Shown here one piece after another: positions 40,073 through 47,662 of a DNA stretch of 64,000 nucleotides (positions within the stretch are counted from its first letter, which is position 1; every line of letters begins with the position of its first letter). Location of the stretch: assembly GCA_006738865.1 (NCBI GenBank), contig AP019701.1, positions 1,050,001-1,114,000 on the forward strand, read 5' to 3'. The position numbers were made by a program, and so were the translations under genes. Under the pieces are notes generated by a model. That model made no database searches. It saw nothing but the letters and a program-made list of their open reading frames with translations, and was not told the origin of the DNA. Origin of the DNA: Allostella sp. ATCC 35155. GTDB taxonomy: Bacteria > Pseudomonadota > Alphaproteobacteria > ATCC43930 > Allostellaceae.

Positions 40073-41044
40073 ATGGCCGCGCCGGGCGGGATCGCGCGCA
40101 CGGTCGTCGTGACCGGCGCCTCGAGCGGCATCGGCCTCGCGACGGCGCTCGCATTCGCGCGCCGCGGCGATCACCTCGTGCTCGCTGCGCGCGGGGTCGA
40201 GGGGTTGGAGCGCGCCGCCCGGCGCTGCCGGCGAAGCGGGGCCAAGAGCGTGGCAATCGTGCCGACAGACGTCACGGATGGCGAGGCCATCGCTGCGCTC
40301 GTGCACCGGGCCCGGGACGAGGACGCGTCGATCGACATCTGGGTGAGCAATGTCGGGGTCGGAGCCTTCGGCGCCTACGACGCGACGCCGATGCCGGCCC
40401 ATGAGCGCGTCATCCGCACGAACCTGATCGCGCACATGAACGAGGCCCATGCGGTCCTGCCGATCTTCCGCGCCCAGGGGTACGGCACCTTCATCAACAT
40501 CGTCTCGCTGGGGGCCTTCGCTCCGGCGCCCTTCGCGGCCGCCTACAGCGCCAGCAAGTTCGGCCTCCGCGGCTTCTCGGAGGCGCTGCGGGCCGAGCTG
40601 TCCGATCACCCCTACATCCATGTCTGCGACATTCATCCCGCGTTCGCCGACACCCCGGGGCTCTCGCACAGCGCCAACTATTCGGGCCGGCGCCTGGCGG
40701 CTCCCCCGCCGGTCTGCGACGCCCGGCGGGTTGCCGTCGCAGTGCTGGAGGTCGCGGATCGCCCCCGGGCGACGACGATGGTCGGCATGGTCGCCTACCT
40801 CGCGCGGGCGGCGCACATGGTCGCGCCGGAACTCGTCGGCCGGATCGGGGCATGGGCGGTCCGCTCCTACCTTCGCCGGGCGGACCGCGAGCCGGTCGGG
40901 GACGGCAACCTGTTCCGTCCTTCGGTCGATCCGGGTCGCATCGACGGCGGCATGCGGGCCTGGAAACGCGAAGCCGGCGCGGCCTCCTTCGTCGCGGCAG
41001 TGCTGGTCGGCGGCTGGTTCCTGCATCGACTGGTGCGGCGATGA
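40073..41044 (+). CDS. Short-chain dehydrogenase/reductase with C-terminal membrane anchor
   Basis: A 323-residue SDR oxidoreductase. The cofactor motif TGASSGIGLATALAFARRGD is at residues 14-33, followed by LAARGVEGLERAA, NVGVGAFGAYDATP (NxxG-type loop), IVSLGAFAPAPFAAAYSASK with catalytic Ser and YSASK, and IHPAFADTPG. The extension beyond residue 245 includes LARAAHMVAPELVGRIGAWA and ends in a hydrophobic segment (SFVAAVLVGGWFLHRLVRR) that may attach it to the membrane. The substrate is unknown; the Arg in LAARG suggests NADP preference. Stress regulation is inferred from the promoter upstream. Confidence 0.88.
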   Translation: MAAPGGIARTVVVTGASSGIGLATALAFARRGDHLVLAARGVEGLERAARRCRRSGAKSVAIVPTDVTDGEAIAALVHRARDEDASIDIWVSNVGVGAFGAYDATPMPAHERVIRTNLIAHMNEAHAVLPIFRAQGYGTFINIVSLGAFAPAPFAAAYSASKFGLRGFSEALRAELSDHPYIHVCDIHPAFADTPGLSHSANYSGRRLAAPPPVCDARRVAVAVLEVADRPRATTMVGMVAYLARAAHMVAPELVGRIGAWAVRSYLRRADREPVGDGNLFRPSVDPGRIDGGMRAWKREAGAASFVAAVLVGGWFLHRLVRR

Positions 41045-41218
41045 TCGTCGCCATTGTGCCGGTCGACGGAGGTGCGGGGGCCGTTCGCGCGGGGCGACCG
41101 CCCGATCCGTCTTCCGCGTCGTCTTCGGAGACATTCTCGTCTTCTTGAACGGGAACAGACCGCTGCAAGTCCGCGCGAGGCATCGGTGCGACTCCCGCGT
41201 CGCGCTCGCTGCGGCGGC

Positions 41219-41243
41219 GGAACAGACCGCCCTGGCCGCGGTT
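41219..41243 (+). promoter_or_regulatory. EcfG-type promoter for the DUF2383 gene
   Basis: GGAAC, 16 bases, GGTT, ending 35 bp before the ATG at 41279. The preceding 41045-41218 holds nothing recognised. Confidence 0.6.
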
Positions 41244-41278
41244 GGATCGTAGGAGTGCCGACGAACAGGAGCCGTGCC

Positions 41279-42004
41279 ATGAACGAGACCGACGATTTCC
41301 GCGCGCAGCCGCAGGATGCCGGAAAGCCGGAAGAGATGACCGGGCAGCAAGAGATGAACGGGCAGCAGGGGGCCGCGGAGCGGACCGGGCCCGACCCCGA
41401 GGTGCTGCGGTTGCTGCGCACGCTGGCGGCCTACTGCCGCGACAGCGAGGCCGGCTACCGCCTTGCCTACGAGAGCGCCGACGACCGCGAACTCCGGATC
41501 GAGTTCGGACGCCTCGTCGACGAGCGGGAGGAGATGGCGCGCCAGCTCGATCGGACCTTCCGGGAACTCGGCGAGGAGCCGCCGGCCCACGGCACCGTGC
41601 TGGGTGCCGCCCATCGCATCTTCCTCGGGCTGAAGGCGGCGATCGCGGGACGCGACCGCGAGGAGATCCTGGAGGAAATCGTCCGCGGCGAAAGCGTCTT
41701 CGAGGGAACCTACGACGCACTGTTGCGCCGCGACTTGCCGTCGGCGGTCGAGGCCGCCATCCGCGACCAGCATCGCAGCGTGCGCGAGGCGCGCGACCAC
41801 TTCCGCTCGCAGCTCCCGCAGGATCGGCGGCATGCGCGGGACCGGGGGCATGCCGGCCGCCATGGCGCCGGCCGGGTCGCCGATATGGTGGAGAAGAATT
41901 CGACCATCAGCTGCGCCGTGCTTGCAGCTGTGGCGACGGGCCTTGCCGCCGGTTTCTGGCTGATGCGCCAGCCGCGCCACTCGCACTACCGGAAGCGGCG
42001 CTGA
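41279..42004 (+). CDS. DUF2383 (PA2169-like) ferritin-like four-helix protein with C-terminal anchor
   Basis: A 241-residue protein. A Gln/Glu/Met-rich N-terminal 35 residues (EEMTGQQEMNGQQG) precede a ferritin-like helical bundle at about 38-185: LLRTLAAYCRDSEAGYRLAY, LRIEFGRLVDEREEMARQLD, VLGAAHRIFLGLKAAIAG and ILEEIVRGESVFEGTYDALL. The conserved Glu/His pattern could bind a metal pair, as proposed for the family. A His/Arg-rich linker is followed by a TM near residues 207-228 (CAVLAAVATGLAAGFWLM). It is common in bacterial stress clusters; function unproven. Confidence 0.82.
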   Translation: MNETDDFRAQPQDAGKPEEMTGQQEMNGQQGAAERTGPDPEVLRLLRTLAAYCRDSEAGYRLAYESADDRELRIEFGRLVDEREEMARQLDRTFRELGEEPPAHGTVLGAAHRIFLGLKAAIAGRDREEILEEIVRGESVFEGTYDALLRRDLPSAVEAAIRDQHRSVREARDHFRSQLPQDRRHARDRGHAGRHGAGRVADMVEKNSTISCAVLAAVATGLAAGFWLMRQPRHSHYRKRR

Positions 42005-42010
42005 GCGCAG

Positions 42011-42036
42011 GGCGGGCGCCGCCGCCGGCGCCCGCC
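42011..42036. terminator. Bidirectional hairpin between convergent stress genes
   Basis: Perfect 10-bp arms GGCGGGCGCC and GGCGCCCGCC with a 6-base loop, between the DUF2383 stop and the converging DUF2934-like stop. Confidence 0.55.
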
Positions 42037-42043
42037 GCGCCTC

Positions 42044-42071
42044 CCGTTCTGGTCCCGCCGTTCTGGTCCCG
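42044..42071. repeat. Perfect tandem duplication of a 14-mer
   Basis: CCGTTCTGGTCCCG occurs twice head to tail directly after the hairpin, in the short gap between convergent genes. It is probably replication slippage. Confidence 0.7.
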
Positions 42072-42076
42072 GTTGC

Positions 42077-42424
42077 CTAGTCCCGGCTGCGCCGCCGCTC
42101 CGGGGCGCCGCTCTCCGTCCCCGAATGGCTCGGCGGATCGGAAGCATCCATGCTCTCCAGCACCGCCTCGTCGACCTTCTCGTCGTCGCTCATCGGGCGT
42201 CCGAGGTCGGATCCCCGCTCGGCCCTGCCGGCGCGCCCGCCCTGCGGTCCCGCGGCGCCGGGGACGCGATAGGGGCGGTCGGCCTCGAACTCGAGCCGGG
42301 CGCGCCGCACATATTCGCCTTCCGCGCCTTCGGGCCGCCCGTCATCCTCCCACTTCATCCGCGCCAAGTTGCACACCGGCTCGCCCAGCTTGGCCCAGGC
42401 GCGCGCAAATGCATCTGCGGTCAT
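42077..42424 (-). CDS. Small DUF2934-like protein
   Basis: A 115-residue soluble protein. The central stretch LARMKWEDDGRPEGAEGEYV, RRARLEFEADR follows the W-x3-GRPEG-x7-A pattern of DUF2934, a short domain common in stress-island proteins of rhizobia and relatives. The remainder is a disordered, charged tail (SDDEKVDEAVLESMDASDPP). The start at 42424 (MTADAFARAW) has GGAGG upstream. It lies 13 bp after the DUF4142 gene and probably shares its EcfG-like promoter. Function unknown. Confidence 0.7.
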   Translation of the reverse strand: MTADAFARAWAKLGEPVCNLARMKWEDDGRPEGAEGEYVRRARLEFEADRPYRVPGAAGPQGGRAGRAERGSDLGRPMSDDEKVDEAVLESMDASDPPSHSGTESGAPERRRSRD

Positions 42425-42437
42425 CGGTTCCTCCGTT

Positions 42438-43055
42438 CTAGCGGTTGGCCGGTCGCGCCCGCGCCGCCAGTTCGCGCACGCGCCGGAGGTGCTCTTCGAC
42501 GATGGGCTTGGCGGTGGCGGCCAGCGAGCGCAGGCCGACATGCTCGCCGTCTTCGGCGTAGGCGCCGTGCAGCGCGACCGCCTGCTCGTGCGCCTCCACC
42601 TGCATTTGCAGGTAGAGCCGGTCGAATCGGTCGTCTTCGGCCTCGCGCAGGGTCGCCAGTTTGCGCGCATGCGCCTCGTCGAGGGCATCGGGCGTGGCGA
42701 CGCCCCGGTTGGGGGGCTGCATGGTCTGCAGCATCTGCGCCGCAAGCCTGCCGTGATCGGCCGTCACACGCTGGGCGAACGCGCGGATGTCGGGGTTCCG
42801 GCTGCGCTCGAGCGCCAGACGGCTCGTCTCGATCTCGAACATGTTGCCGATCGTGGCCTTGCGCGCGAACTCCTCCGCCGCGTCCCGCGGGGCCGAGCGC
42901 GTCGTGCGCACCTCCGGGACGGGGCTGCCGGCCGGCCCATGGACCTGGGCCAGGTGCAGCTCGGCCAGGGGCGGCTGGGCGAGCGCCGGAGCGGGCCACG
43001 CCAGGCATGAAACGACGGCGGTCAGCCCGGTGGCCCGGGCGAGGGCTGGCAACAT
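42438..43055 (-). CDS. DUF4142 exported four-helix protein
   Basis: A 205-residue exported protein. The signal peptide ends APALAQPP near residue 27. The DUF4142 bundle contains AAEEFARKATIGNMFEIETS, RLALERSRNPDIRAFAQRVT, ADHGRLAAQMLQTM, LDEAHARKLATLREAEDDRF and DRLYLQMQVEAHEQAVALHG. The DUF4142/ferritin-like arrangement of Glu and His suggests metal binding, but this is unproven. The start at 43055 (MLPALARATG) is set by the signal peptide. It is 32 bp downstream of an EcfG-like element. Such proteins are typical members of alphaproteobacterial stress regulons. Confidence 0.88.
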   Translation of the reverse strand: MLPALARATGLTAVVSCLAWPAPALAQPPLAELHLAQVHGPAGSPVPEVRTTRSAPRDAAEEFARKATIGNMFEIETSRLALERSRNPDIRAFAQRVTADHGRLAAQMLQTMQPPNRGVATPDALDEAHARKLATLREAEDDRFDRLYLQMQVEAHEQAVALHGAYAEDGEHVGLRSLAATAKPIVEEHLRRVRELAARARPANR

Positions 43056-43087
43056 CTGCGTCTCCTGGTGGGGGTCTGTCCCAAGAG

Positions 43088-43113
43088 AACCGCCATCCGG
43101 CGTTCCGGGTTCC
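43088..43113 (-). promoter_or_regulatory. EcfG-type promoter for the DUF4142-DUF2934 operon
   Basis: The minus strand reads GGAAC, 17 bases, GGTT, ending 32 bp before the ATG at 43055. It is back to back with a plus-strand element ten bases away. Confidence 0.6.
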
Positions 43114-43122
43114 GCGGCCCAT

Positions 43123-43147
43123 GGAACCCGCGACGCCGGGAGGGGTT
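43123..43147 (+). promoter_or_regulatory. EcfG-type promoter facing the flavodoxin-fold reductase gene
   Basis: GGAAC, 16 bases, GGTT on the plus strand, 128 bp before the ATG at 43276. The distance implies a leader of about 120 bases if it is used. Confidence 0.5.
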
Positions 43148-43275
43148 CATCCGGAAATCGGCTGCGCCAGTCGCGCTCCAGGGGTCGAGGCCGCCGGAGG
43201 CGCTCCGCCCGGCGCCGCTCACCGATGCGCTTGAACATTTGCGGCACGACCGCCCGGACCGCTGGAGGGTGACCC

Positions 43276-43884
43276 ATGGAGCTCAGCGCGATCGCATTGA
43301 ACTGCAGCCTCAAGGCCAGCGATGCGCCGTCATCCACCGACAAGCTGCTGGGAGAAGTGCTTGCCGAACTCGCGAAACACGATGTCGCGGGCGAGATCCT
43401 GCGCGTCGCCGACTTCGACGTGAAGCCGGGCGTGACGTCGGACGAGGGCGAGGGCGATGCGTGGCCGGAGATTCGCCGCCGGATCGTCGCCGCAGATATC
43501 CTGGTCCTCGGCACGCCGATCTGGCTGGGGCAGCCGTCCAGCATCGCCAAGCGCGTGGTCGAGCGGATGGACGCATTCCTCGGAGAGACCGACGACCGCA
43601 GCCGGATGCCGGCCTTCGGCAAGGTGGCGGTGGTGGCGGTCGTCGGCAACGAGGATGGCGCCCATCACTGCCACGCCGCGATGTTCCAGGCCCTGAACGA
43701 CGTTGGCTTCACCCTGGCGGCGACCGCGGGAACCTACTGGGTCGGCAATGCCATGGCCGCGACCGACTACAAGGATCTGCGCAAGCCCTACGAACCGACG
43801 GTCCAGGCGAGCGCGATGATGGCCGCCAACGTCGCGCACCTCGCGCGTCTCCTCCGCCGGTCGCCCTACCCGGGCATGGAATAG
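43276..43884 (+). CDS. NAD(P)H-dependent FMN reductase / flavodoxin-fold protein
   Basis: A 202-residue soluble flavoprotein. The N terminus IALNCSLKASDAPSSTDKLL forms the FMN phosphate loop. ILVLGTPIWLGQPSSIAKRV, VERMDAFLGE is the isoalloxazine-binding stretch, and GKVAVVAVVGNEDGAHHCHA with GTYWVGNAMAATDYKDL complete the fold. It probably reduces flavin or quinones in the cytosol. It is divergent from the DUF4142 operon, with EcfG-like elements facing both ways, so a role in stress redox balance is inferred. Confidence 0.85.
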   Translation: MELSAIALNCSLKASDAPSSTDKLLGEVLAELAKHDVAGEILRVADFDVKPGVTSDEGEGDAWPEIRRRIVAADILVLGTPIWLGQPSSIAKRVVERMDAFLGETDDRSRMPAFGKVAVVAVVGNEDGAHHCHAAMFQALNDVGFTLAATAGTYWVGNAMAATDYKDLRKPYEPTVQASAMMAANVAHLARLLRRSPYPGME

Positions 43885-43894
43885 CATCCCATCG

Positions 43895-43914
43895 CGGCCG
43901 CCGCTCTGCGGCCG
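43895..43914 (+). terminator. Possible hairpin between the reductase and cox operon
   Basis: Seven-base arms CGGCCGC and GCGGCCG with a 6-base loop, 10 bp after the reductase stop and 20 bp before the ctaG start. No T-run follows; weak. Confidence 0.3.
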
Positions 43915-43934
43915 TCAGCGCAACGGAGCGGCAA

Positions 43935-44516
43935 TTGCACTTCGTCGATCCGCTGGTCGGGCACATGGCCCGTCACATCCTGATCATGAACCTGGCCGCG
44001 CCGGCGCTGGTCCTGCTGGCGCCGGCTCTGCGCCATCCGTCTTTCGGACGGGCGCTGCCGGCCGCCACTCTCGTCCAGCTCGCGCTGCTCTGGGGCTGGC
44101 ATGCGCCTGCCGCCCTGTCGGCGGCGATGCACAGCCCGGCGCTGCATCTCGCGATGGAACTCAGCCTCCTTCTCGCGGCGATCGGCTTCTGGGCCGGCGT
44201 GTTCGCGCCCGGCCGCCGCGCAATCGGGGAGGTCGCGCTGTCGCTGCTCGCGACCAGCAAGCTGTTCTGTCTGCTCGGTATCCTCCTCGTGTTCGCGCCG
44301 CGGCCCCTCTATTCGCCGATGCCGGGGCACGGGGCGGCGGGAACGGTCGCCGACGCGCTGGCGGGCCAGCATCTTGCCGGGCTGCTGATGCTGATCGCGT
44401 GCCCGGTGAGCTATATCGGCGCCGCGATCGGCCTCGCATGGCGCTGGCTGGGCGAGCGCGAGCGGATCGAGGGCCGCGCGGCGCGACCCGTCGTCGACGG
44501 TGGGGCCGGCGGGTGA
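43935..44516 (+). CDS. ctaG: CtaG (caa3_CtaG) cytochrome oxidase assembly membrane protein, short form
   Basis: A 193-residue polytopic membrane protein of the caa3-oxidase CtaG family, needed for assembly of the copper oxidase. The conserved start region FVDPLVGHMARHILIMNLAA carries the His residues of the family. About five TMs follow (LVLLAPALRHP, LLLAAIGFWAGVFAP, LFCLLGILLVFAPRPLYSPM, AGLLMLIACPVSYIGAAIGL). A TTG at 43935 with GGAG six bases upstream is the likely start; the first in-frame ATG (43966) would cut into the conserved region. The protein lacks one or two N-terminal TMs of longer homologues. Its stop overlaps the cytochrome c gene (GTGA). Confidence 0.8.
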   Translation: MHFVDPLVGHMARHILIMNLAAPALVLLAPALRHPSFGRALPAATLVQLALLWGWHAPAALSAAMHSPALHLAMELSLLLAAIGFWAGVFAPGRRAIGEVALSLLATSKLFCLLGILLVFAPRPLYSPMPGHGAAGTVADALAGQHLAGLLMLIACPVSYIGAAIGLAWRWLGERERIEGRAARPVVDGGAGG

Positions 44517-45616
44517 CGGGCCGTGGCCTCGTCGTCGCGGGATTGACCATCGTCGCCGGTGGGCTCGCGGCGGCCGCCCTGTTCGTATGGTCCGGGATCT
44601 ACAACGTCTCGGCGTCCCGCCAGCACCTCGACGTCACGACCTGGATTCTCGATACGCTCCGGCGCCACTCGGTGCGGACCCACAGTCTCGGCATCGCGGC
44701 CCCTCCGCTCGACGCGCCGGGGCTGGTGCGGCTGGGGGCGGTCCACTACGACCTGGCATGCGCCGCCTGTCACGGCGCCCCCGGCCGGCCAGCCAGCGCG
44801 CTCGCGGATGCGATGCTGCCGACGCCCCCGCCACTCGGTCCCGCCGTCCGCGAGTGGAGCCCGGAGGAACTGTCCTGGATCGTTCTCAACGGCCAGAAAT
44901 ACACCGGCATGCCGGCCTGGGTGGCGCCGCGCCGCGGTGACGAGGTCTGGGCGGTCGTCGCTTTCCTCCGGCGCCTGCCGCAGATCGATGCGGCGGAGTA
45001 CCGGCGGCTGGCGGGCCTGCCGACGCAGAGTTCGACCGTCCGGGCTCCCGGAATCGGGGTGGCGACGGACGCGGAGCCGATGGCCATGTGCCGGCGCTGC
45101 CACGGCCCGTCCGGCGCCCGTACGGTCGGTCCGCTGGTTCCGCCGCTGGCCGGCCAGCCGGTCCGGTACCTCGCCCGGGCCCTGTCCGAATACGCCGACG
45201 GCACCCGGCCGAGCGGCATCATGCAGTTCGCCGCGCGCGGGCTCGATGCCGCAGCGGTGGGACGACTGGCCCGCGCCTTCGCCGCGAAGGCCTCCTCCAC
45301 GCCCTCGCATGAGCCGGACCCGACGGACCCCGGATCGAGGATCGCACACGAGGGTATCCCGGAGCGGGGTATCCCGCCCTGCCTCACCTGCCACTCCGGC
45401 GAGGCGGACCCGCGCTTTCCCCGGCTGGCAGGGTTTTCGGCCACCTATCTGGAACGACAGCTTCGCCTGTGGCGCGACGACGTGCGCGGGCGATCTGGCT
45501 ACGCCGCCATCATGCGGCCGATCGCCCGACGCCTGGACCCTGGCGAGGCTGCGAGCGTGGCGGCGTACCTCGCGAGGCTGGCGCCCGCCGGAGCGGAAGG
45601 CGGAGGCGCGCCTTGA
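44513..45616 (+). CDS. Membrane-anchored triheme cytochrome c
   Basis: A 367-residue c-type cytochrome with three CxxCH sites: CAACH near residue 84, CRRCH near 193 and CLTCH near 291. The N-terminal signal/anchor is LVVAGLTIVAGGLAAAALFV. Candidate axial Met ligands lie in KYTGMPAWV, PSGIMQFAA and GYAAIMRPIA. The last two domains resemble the tandem cytochrome c4-like layout (CHGPSGARTVGPLVPPLAGQ; FPRLAGFSATYLERQLRLWR). It acts in the periplasm, probably passing electrons to the adjacent caa3 oxidase. The GTG start at 44513 overlaps the ctaG stop, and its stop overlaps the coxB TTG. Confidence 0.9.
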   Translation: MTGRGLVVAGLTIVAGGLAAAALFVWSGIYNVSASRQHLDVTTWILDTLRRHSVRTHSLGIAAPPLDAPGLVRLGAVHYDLACAACHGAPGRPASALADAMLPTPPPLGPAVREWSPEELSWIVLNGQKYTGMPAWVAPRRGDEVWAVVAFLRRLPQIDAAEYRRLAGLPTQSSTVRAPGIGVATDAEPMAMCRRCHGPSGARTVGPLVPPLAGQPVRYLARALSEYADGTRPSGIMQFAARGLDAAAVGRLARAFAAKASSTPSHEPDPTDPGSRIAHEGIPERGIPPCLTCHSGEADPRFPRLAGFSATYLERQLRLWRDDVRGRSGYAAIMRPIARRLDPGEAASVAAYLARLAPAGAEGGGAP

Positions 45617-46593
45617 GACGCCGTCGGTTGGCCCCGGTGCTCTGCGCCATCCTGGCGGCCGGCGTCGCCGGCTGTGAGGGCGAGCAGTCGGCCCTGTGGC
45701 TGCGCGGGGCCGAAGCCGAGCGCATCGGACTGCTCTTCTGGGTCACCACGGCATTCCTGGCCCTGGTCCTGGTCGCCACCGTGGTGGCCGGCTGGCTGGC
45801 GGTGCGCGGCAGCCCGAAGATCCGCAGCGCCATCGCGGACGACCGCTTCGTGATCGGCGCCGGGCTCTTCTTTCCGATGATCTCGCTGGCGGCGCTTCTG
45901 GTCTGGAGCCTGACGGTCATGGCGCAGCGCCCGGTCGCAACCGACGCGCCGTTCGCGGTGCGGGTGGTCGGCGAGCAATGGTGGTGGCGCGTCATCTATC
46001 GGCTGCCCGACGGCACCGAGTTCGAGAGCGCGAACGAGCTGCGCATTCCCGTCGGCCGGCCCGTGACGCTGACCCTCGAGAGCGCCGACGTCATCCACAG
46101 CTTCTGGGTGCCGAACCTCGCCGGCAAGGTCGACATGATTCCGGGCCGCGCCAACCGGCTGACCCTGGAGGCGCTGGAGGCGGGCGTCAGCCGCGGGCAG
46201 TGCGCGGAGTATTGCGGCGGCGCGCATGCCCTGATGGCGTTCCACGTCGCCGCCCTGGACGAGGGCGACTTCGCGCGCTGGCTCGCGGCCGAGCGGCGGC
46301 CGGCCCGCGCGGGCGACGCCGGCGGAGCGGTGCTGTTCCGCCAGTTCGGCTGCGGCGCGTGCCATCGCGTTCGCGGCATGCCGGGAGCGGCGGGTCGCAT
46401 CGGCCCCGACCTCACGCATGTCGGCAGCCGTCGGGCGATCGGGGCTGCGACGCTGCCCAATGGCGCCGAAGCGATCGCGCGCTGGATCGCGGAGAACCAG
46501 CACATCAAGCCCGACAACCGCATGCCGGCCTACCGCATCCTCTCGCCGGCCGAGCTGCGTCGGCTCGCCGATTTCCTTGCCGACCTGACTTGA
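45613..46593 (+). CDS. ctaC: caa3-type cytochrome c oxidase subunit II with fused cytochrome c domain
   Basis: A 326-residue subunit II. The lipoprotein-type signal has Cys in LAAGVAGCEG. Two TMs follow (LLFWVTTAFLALVLVATVVA and FFPMISLAALLVWSLTVMA). The cupredoxin domain has VRVVGEQWWWRVIY, VIHSFWVPNLAGKVDMIPG and the CuA loop CAEYCGGAHALM (Cys-x3-Cys-x3-His-x2-Met). The C-terminal cytochrome c domain has CGACH near residue 246, GPDLTHVGSR and Met in DNRMPAYRIL. It accepts electrons from cytochrome c and passes them through CuA to subunit I. The start is a TTG at 45613 overlapping the upstream stop, with GGAGG upstream. Confidence 0.93.
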   Translation: MRRRRLAPVLCAILAAGVAGCEGEQSALWLRGAEAERIGLLFWVTTAFLALVLVATVVAGWLAVRGSPKIRSAIADDRFVIGAGLFFPMISLAALLVWSLTVMAQRPVATDAPFAVRVVGEQWWWRVIYRLPDGTEFESANELRIPVGRPVTLTLESADVIHSFWVPNLAGKVDMIPGRANRLTLEALEAGVSRGQCAEYCGGAHALMAFHVAALDEGDFARWLAAERRPARAGDAGGAVLFRQFGCGACHRVRGMPGAAGRIGPDLTHVGSRRAIGAATLPNGAEAIARWIAENQHIKPDNRMPAYRILSPAELRRLADFLADLT

Positions 46594-46602
46594 GTGGATT
46601 CC

Positions 46603-47649
46603 ATGATCGATTTTCCGAGCCTTGGCCTGCCGCTCAATCTCGGCATCTTTGCCGCCGCCGCCGTGCTGGTGTGGGGTGCCGGCGTGCGGATCACCAACTA
46701 CGCCGGCACGATCAGCGAGAAGACCGGCATCGGCCAGGCGCTCATCGGCATGCTGCTGCTGGGTGGGGTGACGTCGCTGCCGGAACTCGCCGTCGCCGTC
46801 ACCTCGGCGGCCAGCGGGGACGGGGCCCTGGCGGTCAACAGCGTGCTCGGCGGCGTGGCGATGCAGGTGGCGATCCTGGCGGTGGCGGATCTCCTGATCG
46901 GCCGCAAGGCTCTGACCTCGCACCTCCCCAATCCGATCGTGCTCCTCCAGGGCAGCCTGAAGGTTCTACTCCTCTCGGTGGTTGCGGCGGCGATCATCGT
47001 CGGTGATCGCGCGGTGCTGGGGCTCGGCATCTGGATGTGGCTGCTCCTCGGCCTTACCGCCGCCGCGATGTGGATCCTCTCGCGGGTCCGGGATCGGCAA
47101 GCCTGGCGCGTTGCCGGCGGCTTGGACAAGGCCGATCAGGAGGCGGCGCAGGAGACGGCCGAGGACGAGGACGAGCGACCGCTGCGGCGCATCCTAGTCC
47201 TCACGGCCGTTGCCGCCTCGGTCATCGTTCTGGCGGGCTATGCGTTGTCCCGCAGCGGCGATGCCATCGCCGAACAGAGCGGGCTCGGGGAAAGTTTCGT
47301 CGGCGCCGTGCTGGTGGCGATCGCCACGTCGCTGCCCGAACTGAGCACCGTGATGACGGCGACGCGCAGCGGGCTCTACACGATGGCGGTCTCGGACATC
47401 TTCGGCACCAACATCTTCGATGTCTCCTTCCTCGTGATCATCGACTGGCTGACGCCGGGCGAGCCGGTGCTCAACGCCGTCGGGCGCTTCTCGGCGTTCG
47501 CATCCCTGATCGGCATCACCGTGACCGCGACGCTTCTCGTGGGGATGGTCGAACGGCGCGACCGGACCGTGCTCCGCATGGGCTACGATACGCTGGCCGT
47601 GCTCGTCGCCTACCTGTCCGGTCTCGTCGTCCTCTATTTCCTGCGCTGA
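46603..47649 (+). CDS. CaCA-family sodium/calcium exchanger-like membrane protein
   Basis: A 348-residue inner-membrane cation/cation antiporter with two inverted Na_Ca_ex repeats. The alpha-1 motif is GMLLLGGVTSLPELAVAVTS and alpha-2 is GAVLVAIATSLPELSTVMTA, both with the signature TSLPE. An acidic cytosolic loop (QEAAQETAEDEDE) separates the halves, and about ten TMs are visible. The usual GN in the first repeat (AVNSVLGG) and the N in SDIFGTNIFD are present. ATG 46603 is preferred, with a GTG at 46594 as the alternative. It sits inside the oxidase operon between subunits II and I, an unusual place. Ion specificity (Ca2+/H+ or Na+/Ca2+) cannot be read. Confidence 0.9.
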   Translation: MIDFPSLGLPLNLGIFAAAAVLVWGAGVRITNYAGTISEKTGIGQALIGMLLLGGVTSLPELAVAVTSAASGDGALAVNSVLGGVAMQVAILAVADLLIGRKALTSHLPNPIVLLQGSLKVLLLSVVAAAIIVGDRAVLGLGIWMWLLLGLTAAAMWILSRVRDRQAWRVAGGLDKADQEAAQETAEDEDERPLRRILVLTAVAASVIVLAGYALSRSGDAIAEQSGLGESFVGAVLVAIATSLPELSTVMTATRSGLYTMAVSDIFGTNIFDVSFLVIIDWLTPGEPVLNAVGRFSAFASLIGITVTATLLVGMVERRDRTVLRMGYDTLAVLVAYLSGLVVLYFLR

Positions 47650-47662
47650 CGGGAGGCGCCCC

